In this document: in pieces, positions 42,481 through 51,124 of the stretch
Numbering within the stretch: position 1 is the first letter of the stretch
Layout of the letters: each line of letters begins with the position of its first letter
NCBI GenBank assembly: GCA_037444625.1
Contig: JBBIMA010000005.1
Location: 1-64,000, forward strand
DNA from: DTHT01 sp037444625
GTDB lineage: Bacteria; Acidobacteriota; Terriglobia; Bryobacterales; Bryobacteraceae
Direction: 5' to 3'
Length of the DNA stretch: 64,000 nt
Translations under genes and position numbers: made by a program
The notes under the pieces: model-generated
What the model was told of the DNA's origin: nothing
The model's input: the letters and a program-made list of their open reading frames with translations, nothing else
The model's database searches: none

Positions 42481-45400
42481 ATGCCAGGAGCAATTTCCAA
42501 AGGCCGCACCTTGCTGATGGTTTCCGCCTTGGTCCTGGGCGCCGCCGGCGCCGGCCGCGCCCAGGTGCTTTACGGCACCTTGGTGGGCAGCGTCACCGAC
42601 GCCACCGGCGGCGCCATACCCAACGCGGCCGTCAAGGTCACCAATCAGGGCACCGGCCAGCAGTGGAACACCGCCACCAACCCGGCGGGCGTCTATTCGG
42701 TCTCCACGGTTCCGCCGGGGATTTACGAGGTGGCGATCACCGCTCAGGGGTTTCGCACCTTCACCCGGCGCAATGTGGCGCTGCCGGCCAACGCCACCGT
42801 CCGCGTCAACGCGGTGCTGGAGATCGGGCAGGTGACCGAATCCGTCGAGGTCAGCGCCGCGGCCGCCGCCCTGCAAACCGACACCATGGATGTGCGCAAC
42901 GAGCTGCCCGCGGGCGACCTCCAGAACATGCCCGTGCCCGTGACGCGCAATTTCCAGAACCTGCTGGTGACGGTCCCGGGCATCAGTCCGCCCCAGAACG
43001 CCCACTCGCTTTCCGCCAATCCGTCGCGCTCGTTGATGATGAACGCCAACGGCACCACCGCCCAGTCGGTGGCGGTGCGGGTGGACGGCGCCACCACCTG
43101 GAATTCCTGGCTGCCGCACGTGGGCGGCTACGTCCCCGCCCTGGAAGCCATTGAGACCGTGAACGTGCAGACCAGCAGCTACGAAGCCGAGCTGGGCTAC
43201 GCCGGCGGCGCGGCCGTCAACGTGCAAATCAAGAGCGGCACCAACGAGTTCCACGGCTCCGGTTTCTGGTATCACAACAACCAGCACCTCAAGGCCCGGC
43301 CTTACTTTCTCCCCGCCGACCGCGGCAAGGAAAAACGCATCCTGAACCAGTTCGGCGGCACCTTCGGCGGACCCATCCGCCGCAACAAGCTCTTCTTCTT
43401 CGCCTCCTACGAAGGCACGCCCGACCGCCAGTCCAGCTTCCGGTTGGGCAGCGTCCCCACCGCCCGGATGCGCACCGGCGACTTCTCGGAAGCCACTCGC
43501 CCGATCTACGACCCGCTCACCGGCAATCCCGACGGCTCGGCCCGCCAGCCCTTCGCCGGAAACCGGATCCCCGCCAACCGCATCAGCCCCATCATCAAGA
43601 AACTGGTGGATCTGACGCCGCAGCCTAACACGGGCGATCCCGCCCGCCTGGGCAACAACTATTACGCCAGCGGTTCCTTCATTTATGACCGCCACGTGCT
43701 GGACACCAAGTTCACCGCCCAGGCCACCGAAAAACTCAACCTGAGCGCGCGGGTGAGCTGGCTGGACTGGCACTTCGACAATCCTCCCATGTTCGGCCCC
43801 TTGGGCGGCCCGGGCATCGAGAGTCGCGGCTCTTACGACGGCAAGGGAATCGGCGATACGGTCAGCATGACTTACTCGGCGGTCTACACGCTCACGCCCG
43901 CCCTGGTCCTCGACGGTTACTTCGGCTACACCGCGATTGATAACGGCGTGGAGAACATCCGGCTGGATGAAAACCTGGGCCGGGATTACCTGGGCATCCC
44001 CGGAACCAACGGTCCCAACCGGTACTACGGCGGCTGGCCCGGCTTCTCCGTGCCCGGCTTCAGCGCCGTGGGCCGGGCCAACAACAACGCTCCCTGGACG
44101 CTGCGCCTTCCCCAGGCCCAGTACGTGGCCAGTCTGGCCTGGGTGCGCGGAACGCACAATCTGCGCTTCGGCTGGGATGCTCTCTGGATGGGCCTGGACG
44201 GCATGGAGCCGGCCGGGCATCCGGGGTGGTTCTACTTCACCCGCGAAGTCACCGGAACCGCCGGCGTCCCCGTGACCGACTACAACAGCTACGCCTCCTT
44301 CCTGCTCGGGCTGCCCAATAGCACGGAGAGGCGCCTGCGCGCCGAGATGGGCACCGTCCGCACCTGGGCCCACAGCCTCTACGCCCGGGATAAGTGGCAG
44401 GTTACTCCCAAGCTCACCGCTTCCTTCGGCCTGCGCTGGGATTACTTCGGCGTGCCCAACCGCCTGGGCGGCCGTTCCTTGGAGATTTACGATTTCGAAA
44501 CCAACAAACTGAACGTCTGCGGCTTCGGCGGGCTGGCCAAGAACTGCGGCTTCAGCATGGGTAAGAAGTACTTTGCGCCCCGCCTGGGCCTGGCCTACCG
44601 TCCGACGGATACCTTCGTGGTCCGGGCCGGTTACGGCATTTCCTGGGATCCGATCAATATCGGGCGCAATCCCCTGCAAACTTATCCCATTCTGAGCACC
44701 GCGACCTTCCCCGCGCCCAACTCCTACCGCTACGTCAGCGAGATCGCTCAGGGCATTCCCAGCGTGGCGCCGGTGGATTACTCGAGCGGCGTCATCAGCG
44801 TGCCGCCGACCGTCTCGATGGAGCTGGCTGATCCGAAATTCCGGCGCAGTTACATCCAGGCCTGGAATCTGATGTTGCAGAAGGATCTGGGCGGCGGCTG
44901 GATCGCCGAGGCCGGCTACGTCGGCAACCGCCAGATCCGGCTCCAGAACCGCTGGAACGCCAACTACGGCTTCATCGGCGGCGGCACCGCCGGACGCGTC
45001 CTGGCCCGCAAGTTCGGCCGCACGGCCGACACCCTGTTCTTCTCCGCCACCGGCGGCTTCCATAGCTGGTACGACTCGTTGCAGAGCACCCTGGAACGCC
45101 GCTTCTCCGGCGGCTACATGGTCCGGCTCTCCTACACCTGGTCCAAGGCGCTCGGGCCGCGCGGCAACGAGAACGGCGTGGACGGCTACACCAATAACAA
45201 CCCGCTGTACTGGCCGCTCATCGCCAAGGTGCCTCGCAGCTTCGATCGCACGCACAACTTCAACGCCGCCTTCGCCGTCGAACTGCCCTTCGGGCAGGGC
45301 AAGCGCTGGGTGACACAAGGGGCGCCCGCCCGCCTGCTGGGCGGCTGGCAGCTCACCGGTTTGTTCACCGCCTACACCGGCGGACCCTTCAGCGTCACCG

Positions 45401-45795
45401 CCCCCGGCGCCTCCCTGAACGCTCCCGCCAACGGCCAGACCGCCGACCTGATCAAACCCCAGGTCGAGATCTACGGCAAGCGGGAGCGCTGGTTCGACAC
45501 CACGGCCTACGCCCCGGTGCTTCAGCCTCGCTTCGGCACCGCGGGTTGGGATCAGTTGCGCGGCCCCGGCCTGGTCAACTTCGACGCCGGCGTCTTCCGC
45601 TCCTTCCGCCTCTCCGAGGGCGTCAGCACGCAGTTCCGGGCCGAAACATTCAACCTCTCCAACACGCCCCACTTCGCCAACCCCACCGGCGACGTAAGCT
45701 CGGCCCGCTTCGGCGAGATCACGGGCATCATGAACACCGGGCGGGAAGGCATTGACGAACGGGTCTTCCGCCTCGCCTTGCGCGTGAGCTTCTGA
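42481..45795 (+). CDS. Oar-like TonB-dependent receptor with carboxypeptidase regulatory-like domain
   Basis: An 1104-aa outer-membrane protein of the type expanded in Acidobacteriota. In order: signal peptide (LLMVSALVLGAAGAGRA), a carboxypeptidase-regulatory-like beta-sandwich (about 33-120; GSVTDATGGAIPNA), a plug (about 125-260; AAVNVQIKSGTNEFHGS) and a long barrel ending in FRLALRVSF. Such receptors import oligosaccharides or other large ligands, or act in adhesion. A good promoter and Shine-Dalgarno lie upstream. The sulfatase gene follows by 51 bp with its own TATAAG box, so a link to sulfated glycans is plausible but not shown. Confidence 0.93.
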   Translation: MPGAISKGRTLLMVSALVLGAAGAGRAQVLYGTLVGSVTDATGGAIPNAAVKVTNQGTGQQWNTATNPAGVYSVSTVPPGIYEVAITAQGFRTFTRRNVALPANATVRVNAVLEIGQVTESVEVSAAAAALQTDTMDVRNELPAGDLQNMPVPVTRNFQNLLVTVPGISPPQNAHSLSANPSRSLMMNANGTTAQSVAVRVDGATTWNSWLPHVGGYVPALEAIETVNVQTSSYEAELGYAGGAAVNVQIKSGTNEFHGSGFWYHNNQHLKARPYFLPADRGKEKRILNQFGGTFGGPIRRNKLFFFASYEGTPDRQSSFRLGSVPTARMRTGDFSEATRPIYDPLTGNPDGSARQPFAGNRIPANRISPIIKKLVDLTPQPNTGDPARLGNNYYASGSFIYDRHVLDTKFTAQATEKLNLSARVSWLDWHFDNPPMFGPLGGPGIESRGSYDGKGIGDTVSMTYSAVYTLTPALVLDGYFGYTAIDNGVENIRLDENLGRDYLGIPGTNGPNRYYGGWPGFSVPGFSAVGRANNNAPWTLRLPQAQYVASLAWVRGTHNLRFGWDALWMGLDGMEPAGHPGWFYFTREVTGTAGVPVTDYNSYASFLLGLPNSTERRLRAEMGTVRTWAHSLYARDKWQVTPKLTASFGLRWDYFGVPNRLGGRSLEIYDFETNKLNVCGFGGLAKNCGFSMGKKYFAPRLGLAYRPTDTFVVRAGYGISWDPINIGRNPLQTYPILSTATFPAPNSYRYVSEIAQGIPSVAPVDYSSGVISVPPTVSMELADPKFRRSYIQAWNLMLQKDLGGGWIAEAGYVGNRQIRLQNRWNANYGFIGGGTAGRVLARKFGRTADTLFFSATGGFHSWYDSLQSTLERRFSGGYMVRLSYTWSKALGPRGNENGVDGYTNNNPLYWPLIAKVPRSFDRTHNFNAAFAVELPFGQGKRWVTQGAPARLLGGWQLTGLFTAYTGGPFSVTAPGASLNAPANGQTADLIKPQVEIYGKRERWFDTTAYAPVLQPRFGTAGWDQLRGPGLVNFDAGVFRSFRLSEGVSTQFRAETFNLSNTPHFANPTGDVSSARFGEITGIMNTGREGIDERVFRLALRVSF

Positions 45796-45846
45796 ACAAC
45801 CCTCCGGCGGCCCGCCCGACTGTGGTATAAGCGCAGGCGGGCCTCC

Positions 45847-47343
45847 ATGAGAAGACGCGAACTCCTGGCCGCGGCCGCACCCTTTGCAATCTCCCCCGCC
45901 GCGGGGCGCAAGCTCAACGTACTGTTCATCGCGGCGGACGATCTGCGCCCGCAGTTGGGCTGCTACGGCCACCCGCAGATCCGCTCACCCCACTTGGACC
46001 GGCTGGCCGCCCAAGGGCTGCGCTTCCACCGGGCCTACTGCCAGCAGGCGGTGTGCGCGCCCAGCCGCGCCAGTCTGCTCACCGGGGCCCGGCCCGACAC
46101 GACCCGAGTCTACAATCTGCAAACCCCGCTCAACACCGTGCGGCCGGACTTGATCAGCCTGCCCCGTCACTTCAAGGACCACGGCTATGAGACGGTCTCG
46201 CTGGGCAAGGTCTATCATCATCCCAACGAAGACCCCTCGGCCTGGAGCGTTCCGCCCTGGAACCCCAAGGGCGACTGGGTGGGCCGCGGCTATCTGGCGC
46301 CTCTGTCACTCTATTCGGTGCGGCAGAACGACGCCGCCTTGCGCGCCGCTTACGAGCGCGCCCTGAAGGCCGGCCAATCGGTCCAGCCGCCGCAGTACGG
46401 GCGCGGTCCCGCCTATGAGGCGCCCGAGGTGCCCGACGGCGCCTATCCCGACGGCAAGATCTGCGAGAAGGCCCTCGAAGAGCTGCGCCGACTCCGGGAC
46501 CGTCCTTTCTTTCTGGCGGTGGGATTCCACAAACCCCACCTGCCCTTCAATGCTCCCAAGAAATACTGGGATCTTTACTCACCCCAGGACATCGAGCTGC
46601 CCGGGCGCAGCCAGTGGCCCGAGAACATGCCCGCCGTAGCGGGATCCGACTGGGGCGAACTGCGCGCCTACACCGGCATCCCGGCCAAAGGCCCGGTGGA
46701 TGAAACTACCCTGCGCCTGCTGATCCACGGCTATTACGCCTGCGTGAGTTTCCTGGACGCCCTGGTCGGGCGCCTGCTGGCGGAACTGGATCGGCTGGAT
46801 CTGCGGCGGAACACCATCGTCACCCTGTGGGGCGATCACGGCTGGAAGCTGGGCGACTACGGCGCCTGGTGCAAGCACACCAACTTCGAGCTGGATACCC
46901 GCGCGCCGTTGCTGGTCTCGATTCCCGGGCAGAAGAACGCGGGCGCGGTTACCAACGCGCTGGTCGAGTTCGTGGATATCTACCCGACCCTGGCCGAAGC
47001 CTGCGGCCTGGAGGTGCCGGAACACTGCGAAGGGCTGAGCCTGCGGCCGCTGCTGGAGAACCCCGGGCGGCCCTGGAAGGCGGCGGCCTTCAGCCAGTAC
47101 CCGCGCGGCAAGCTGATGGGTTACTCGATCCGCACCGAGCGCTGGCGCTATACCGAGTGGATCGAACGCGCCGGCGGCGGGGTCGCGGCGCGCGAACTCT
47201 ACGACCACTCGGCCGAGCAGGCTCCGGGCGCCAACCTGGCCGGTCTGCCCTCTCACGCCGGAACCGTCAGCGAGCTCTCCGCGCTGCTCGACAAGGGGCG
47301 GGGCTGGCGCAAGGTGCGCGAGGACGCCCGCCGGTCGCTCTGA
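45847..47343 (+). CDS. Type I sulfatase (iduronate-2-sulfatase-like)
   Basis: A 498-aa alkaline-phosphatase-superfamily sulfatase. C70 in CAPSR is converted to formylglycine by a separate maturase in active enzymes. Metal ligands appear as AADDLRPQ (D31, D32) and LWGDHGWKLGD; GFHKPHLPF is typical of iduronate-2-sulfatase and choline-sulfatase relatives. A short leader (RRRELLAAAAPFAIS) suggests export. TATAAG stands 15 nt before the ATG. No formylglycine-generating enzyme is in the window. Confidence 0.92.
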   Translation: MRRRELLAAAAPFAISPAAGRKLNVLFIAADDLRPQLGCYGHPQIRSPHLDRLAAQGLRFHRAYCQQAVCAPSRASLLTGARPDTTRVYNLQTPLNTVRPDLISLPRHFKDHGYETVSLGKVYHHPNEDPSAWSVPPWNPKGDWVGRGYLAPLSLYSVRQNDAALRAAYERALKAGQSVQPPQYGRGPAYEAPEVPDGAYPDGKICEKALEELRRLRDRPFFLAVGFHKPHLPFNAPKKYWDLYSPQDIELPGRSQWPENMPAVAGSDWGELRAYTGIPAKGPVDETTLRLLIHGYYACVSFLDALVGRLLAELDRLDLRRNTIVTLWGDHGWKLGDYGAWCKHTNFELDTRAPLLVSIPGQKNAGAVTNALVEFVDIYPTLAEACGLEVPEHCEGLSLRPLLENPGRPWKAAAFSQYPRGKLMGYSIRTERWRYTEWIERAGGGVAARELYDHSAEQAPGANLAGLPSHAGTVSELSALLDKGRGWRKVREDARRSL

Positions 47344-47400
47344 GGGTTGATGCGGGCGGCCGCCTGCTTGCTTGCAAAACCGGCCCCGGTTGAGGCAAGC

Positions 47401-47406
47401 TAGATA
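47401..47406 (+). promoter_or_regulatory. -10-like TAGATA, near-leaderless start of DHH gene
   Basis: TAGATA ends 8 nt before the ATG, with no Shine-Dalgarno. The last hexamer base is not the consensus T, so support is weaker than at the other sites. Confidence 0.35.
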
Positions 47407-47414
47407 GCTTTCCC

Positions 47415-48377
47415 ATGCGGGTGCGCATCCTGTACCACGACCATTGCTTCGACGGGGCCGCCGCGGCTGCGCTGTTCAGCCGCTTCCTGGAGGAGAAGTT
47501 CCACCCGGAGGCCCAGTTCCTCTTCACCGGGCTGGCCCACAAGGCCGACCAGATCTTCCAGGACGAGATGTTCGACGGCGACGTCAACGCCATCGTGGAT
47601 TTCAAGTACTCGCCCGATCCCCGCCTGACCTGGTGGTTCGATCACCACCAGAGCGCCTTCCTCAGCCCCGAAGACGCCGAGCAGTTCCGCCGTCATCCCA
47701 GCGAGCGCAAGCTCTACGACCCGGAAGCACCCTCCTGCACAGGCTTCATCGCCCGCATCACGCGCGAGCGCTGGGGCTGGGAGGCGGCCGATCTGGCCGA
47801 ACTGGTCCGGTGGGCCGAAATCATTGACGGCGCGCAGTACCCCGACGCCAAGACGGCGGTCGAGATGCCCGCCCCGGCCATGAAGCTCACCCTGGTGATC
47901 GAAGGTGCGAAAGGCTCGGAACCCGTGCAGCAGATCATCCGCTGGATGCGCCGCCGCAAGCTGGCGGAGATCATCGCCGAACCGGCCATCCAGGAAATCT
48001 TCCAGCCCCTCTACCGGCGGCATCTGGAATCCATCCAGATCATCCGCAGCCGGGCCCGCTGCATCAACGGCGTGGTCAGCTTCGATCTGATCGGCTACGA
48101 CCTGGAGGGCTACAACAAATTCATCCCTTACTACCTGTTTCCCGAATCGGTCTACACGGTGTCGGTCAGCACGTCCAGCTTCCGGACCAAGGTTTCCGTG
48201 GGGTCGAATCCCTGGGCCCGCCGGCCGCCGCAACACAACCTGGCCACGATTTGCGAGCGCTACGGCGGCGGCGGCCACGCCCGGGTGGGCGCCATCAGCT
48301 TTCCTCTGGGCCAGGTCGAGCAGGCCCGGCGGGCGGCGGCGGAAATCGCGGCCGAACTCGGCCGGGAGGCTCAGTAG
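47415..48377 (+). CDS. DHH-family phosphoesterase
   Basis: A 320-aa protein of the DHH/DHHA1 superfamily, which includes nanoRNases, cyclic-dinucleotide phosphodiesterases and RecJ. The opening YHDHCFDG corresponds to the H-D-D metal motif; IVDFKYS and FDHHQSAF (the DHH triad) follow. The C-terminal YGGGGHARVGA is the DHHA1 substrate loop. At this size a nanoRNase/oligoribonuclease or pAp phosphatase is possible, but the family is mixed. It ends 7 bp inside the convergent ribE gene. Confidence 0.85.
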   Translation: MRVRILYHDHCFDGAAAAALFSRFLEEKFHPEAQFLFTGLAHKADQIFQDEMFDGDVNAIVDFKYSPDPRLTWWFDHHQSAFLSPEDAEQFRRHPSERKLYDPEAPSCTGFIARITRERWGWEAADLAELVRWAEIIDGAQYPDAKTAVEMPAPAMKLTLVIEGAKGSEPVQQIIRWMRRRKLAEIIAEPAIQEIFQPLYRRHLESIQIIRSRARCINGVVSFDLIGYDLEGYNKFIPYYLFPESVYTVSVSTSSFRTKVSVGSNPWARRPPQHNLATICERYGGGGHARVGAISFPLGQVEQARRAAAEIAAELGREAQ

Positions 48378-49009
48378 CCCAGCGCGCGCAGTTTCTCCTC
48401 GGTCAAACCCTCGCCCGCCCGACCCCGCAACAGCCTTTCGACATACTTGGCCAGGATGTCGGCCTCCAGATTCAGCCGGTCTCCCGGACGGCGCGCCCGC
48501 AAGTTCGTGGCTCGATAAGTGTGCGGAATGAGAGCGGCCTCCAGCACGTCGTCGCCCAGGGCGGCGATCGTCAGGCTGATGCCGTCCACCGCCACCGAGC
48601 CTTTGACCGCCAGATAAGGCGCCATCTCCTTGGGAAAGCGCACCCGCAACCACCACTCTCCTTCGGCGCGCTCCTCCAGGCCCACCAGCTCGCCGGTGCC
48701 GTCTACGTGGCCTTGCACGATGTGCCCGCCCAGGCGAGAGGCGGCCGTCAAGGGCCGTTCCAGATTCACCAAGGCGCCCGGCCGCAACTCGGCCAGGTTC
48801 GAGCGCCGCAGCGTCTCGCGGGAAACGTCCGCCGCGAACGAGTCCGGCCGCAACTCGACCGCCGTCAGGCAAACCCCGTTCACCGCGATGCTGGCCCCTT
48901 CCTGCGCGTCCTCCAGCACCCGGGAGCAACGCACCCGCAGCCGGGCTCCCGCCGCGCGGGCTTCCAGGCCCTCGACCACTCCCACTTCCTCGATGATGCC
49001 GGTGAACAC
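48371..49009 (-). CDS. ribE: Riboflavin synthase, alpha chain
   Basis: Converts two 6,7-dimethyl-8-ribityllumazines to riboflavin. The 212-aa protein starts MFTGIIEEVG and has the duplicated lumazine-binding barrel, with VNGVCLTAV and HIVQGHVDGTG in the first half, VDGISLTI in the second and NLEADILAKY near the end. It is last in the ftsY-ribD-ribE run, 4 bp after ribD. The other rib genes (ribBA, ribH) are not next to it. Confidence 0.96.
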   Translation of the reverse strand: MFTGIIEEVGVVEGLEARAAGARLRVRCSRVLEDAQEGASIAVNGVCLTAVELRPDSFAADVSRETLRRSNLAELRPGALVNLERPLTAASRLGGHIVQGHVDGTGELVGLEERAEGEWWLRVRFPKEMAPYLAVKGSVAVDGISLTIAALGDDVLEAALIPHTYRATNLRARRPGDRLNLEADILAKYVERLLRGRAGEGLTEEKLRALGY

Positions 49010-49013
49010 GTCC

Positions 49014-50117
49014 CTATCCCTTCACCACCCAGGCCTCGACCGCAAATTCCTCCGCCGTGATGCGGTGCAGCTCGGTCCCGCGCAGCAGGATCGCGTCCCG
49101 GCGGCTACGCCGGCCGGGACCGCCCGCCACCGGCAGCGACTCCAGACCCCCCAGAATCTTGGGCGCGTAATAGAAGAAGACCTTGTCCGCCACCTCGCCC
49201 TCCAGGGCCGACCAGTTCACCCGGCTGCCCGCCTCGATCAGCAGAGAGAGGTACTTGCGCTCCGCCAGCCATCTCACCAACCCGGGCAGATCCGTGCGGC
49301 CCCCCGGACCGTCCAGCGTCAGGATCTCGACCCCGCAAGCCTCCAACCGCCGCCGCCGCTCGAGCGAGGCGGCCGAGGTCGTCACCACCAGCACGTCCGA
49401 GCGGGCGCTGCGCACCATGCGCGATTCGGGCGGAATGCGCAATTGCGAATCCAGTACGATCCGCAACAGGGGACGGCTGCGCTCCAGCCCGCTGCGATCC
49501 GTCAGCCGGCAGTCGTCGGCCAGCACCGTTCCGATGCCGGTCAGAATGGCGTCGGAGAGATGGCGCAATTGCTGCACGTGCGCCCGCGCCTGCTCGCTGG
49601 TGATCCAACCCTGATTGTCTTCGGGGGCGGCGATCTTGCCGTCCAGCGTGAGGGCTGCCTTCAGCGTCACCAGAGGCCGGCCGGTCCGCATGTAGTGCAT
49701 GTAGGCTTCGTTGAGCTTCTCGGCCTCGGCCCGAAAGCTCTCGGCCCGCTCGATCGCCACGCCCGCCCCCGCCAGCCGCCGCAAGCCTGCGCCCGCCACC
49801 GCCGGATTGGGATCCTCGCCCGCCACGACCACCCGGCGCACCCCCGCCGCCAGCAGGGCTTCCGTGCAGGGTCCCGTGCGCCCCTGGTGCGCGCAAGGCT
49901 CCAGCGTGACGTAAAGGGTTGCGCCGCGGGCCCGCTCGCCGGCCTCCTCCAGCGCCAGCACCTCGGCGTGCTTGACGCCCGCCCAAGTGTGAAAACCCCG
50001 GCCCACCACCTCGCCCTCGCGCACCAGCACCGCTCCCACCGCCGGGTTGGGGCTGGTGCGCCCCAGGCCCCGGCGCGCCAGCTCCAGCGCCTGGCGCATG
50101 TAGCCCGCATCGCTCAT
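49014..50117 (-). CDS. ribD: Bifunctional riboflavin deaminase/reductase RibD
   Basis: Deaminates and then reduces the pyrimidine intermediate of riboflavin synthesis. The 367-aa length is normal. The N-terminal deaminase has its zinc ligands in HAEV and PCAHQGRTGPC; the reductase begins near residue 150 (RPLVTLKAALTLDGKIA) and has LIEAGSRVN in place of the common EGG motif. The start is in a 4-bp overlap with ftsY, an unusual partner. Confidence 0.95.
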   Translation of the reverse strand: MSDAGYMRQALELARRGLGRTSPNPAVGAVLVREGEVVGRGFHTWAGVKHAEVLALEEAGERARGATLYVTLEPCAHQGRTGPCTEALLAAGVRRVVVAGEDPNPAVAGAGLRRLAGAGVAIERAESFRAEAEKLNEAYMHYMRTGRPLVTLKAALTLDGKIAAPEDNQGWITSEQARAHVQQLRHLSDAILTGIGTVLADDCRLTDRSGLERSRPLLRIVLDSQLRIPPESRMVRSARSDVLVVTTSAASLERRRRLEACGVEILTLDGPGGRTDLPGLVRWLAERKYLSLLIEAGSRVNWSALEGEVADKVFFYYAPKILGGLESLPVAGGPGRRSRRDAILLRGTELHRITAEEFAVEAWVVKG

Positions 50118-51064
50118 GCTTCGAACAGCGAGGCGACGAAGGCCTCGGGATCGAACGGCACCAGATCCTCGGGCTTCTCTCCCACGCCCAGATAGCGCAC
50201 GGGCAACGCCAATTCCCGGGCGATCGGGATCACCACCCCGCCCTTGGCCGTCCCGTCCAGCTTGGTCAGCACGATGCCGGTGACCCCCGAACTGCCCGTG
50301 AAGCGCCGCGCCTGCTCCAGCCCGTTCTGCCCGGTGGTGGCGTCCATCACCAGCAGAGTCTCATGCGGCGCGCCCGGCGCCAGACGGCCCGCCGTGCGGC
50401 GCATCTTCTCCAGCTCCGCCATCAGGTTCGTCTTGGTGTGCAAGCGCCCGGCCGTGTCCGCGATCAGATAATCGGCCCGGCGGGCCCGCGCCGCCTGAAT
50501 GGCGTCGAACAGCACGGCGCTGGGATCGGCGCCCTGCCGCTGGCGGATCAACTCGCAGCCGGTCCGCTGCGCCCAGACCTCGAGTTGCTCGATGGCCGCC
50601 GCCCGGAAGGTGTCGGCCGCGCACAACATCACCGAGCGGCCTTGGGACTTGAACAGGTGCGCCAGCTTGCCGATGGTGGTGGTCTTGCCCGTGCCGTTGA
50701 CGCCCACCATCAGGATCACCGCCGGCGGCTCCGCCACGCGCGCCGGCGGCCGCTCGGTCGCCCGCAGAACCTCCACCAAATGCTCCCGGATGAGCTGGCG
50801 CAACTCCTGCGCGTCGGCCAGCAGCCGCCGGTCCACTTGCCGGCGGATCCGATCCAGGATCTCGCTGGCGGTGCGCACGCCGATATCGGCCCCGATCAGC
50901 GTGGCCTCCAGTTCGTCCAGCAGCTCGGCGTCAATCTCCCTGCGCCCCGCCAGCGCGTCCTCCAGGCGCGACACCAGACCGGCGCGCGTTTTCTGGATGC
51001 CGCTCTTCAGGCGGTCCAACAGCGAAGGCGAGGCCTCGACGGAGCCGAACAGGGTCTGGATCAT
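50114..51064 (-). CDS. ftsY: Signal recognition particle receptor FtsY
   Basis: The SRP receptor GTPase that docks ribosome-SRP complexes at the inner membrane. The 316-aa protein is a minimal NG form without the long acidic A domain. G1 is GVNGTGKTTT, with DTAGR and TKLDGTAKGG further on. The ATG has a TACAAT box 14 nt upstream (51079-51084) and no Shine-Dalgarno. It heads ftsY-ribD-ribE. Confidence 0.97.
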   Translation of the reverse strand: MIQTLFGSVEASPSLLDRLKSGIQKTRAGLVSRLEDALAGRREIDAELLDELEATLIGADIGVRTASEILDRIRRQVDRRLLADAQELRQLIREHLVEVLRATERPPARVAEPPAVILMVGVNGTGKTTTIGKLAHLFKSQGRSVMLCAADTFRAAAIEQLEVWAQRTGCELIRQRQGADPSAVLFDAIQAARARRADYLIADTAGRLHTKTNLMAELEKMRRTAGRLAPGAPHETLLVMDATTGQNGLEQARRFTGSSGVTGIVLTKLDGTAKGGVVIPIARELALPVRYLGVGEKPEDLVPFDPEAFVASLFEA

Positions 51065-51124
51065 GGGGACCGAACTTCATTGTAACCGGAGCGAGGCCGG
51101 CCCAAGCGGCGCCGCTCCGGCCAC

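Noticed and set aside
42445..45972. 1175-codon minus-strand frame opposite the large TonB receptor
   Set aside because: Shadow frame; the plus strand has signal peptide, plug and barrel features that leave no doubt.
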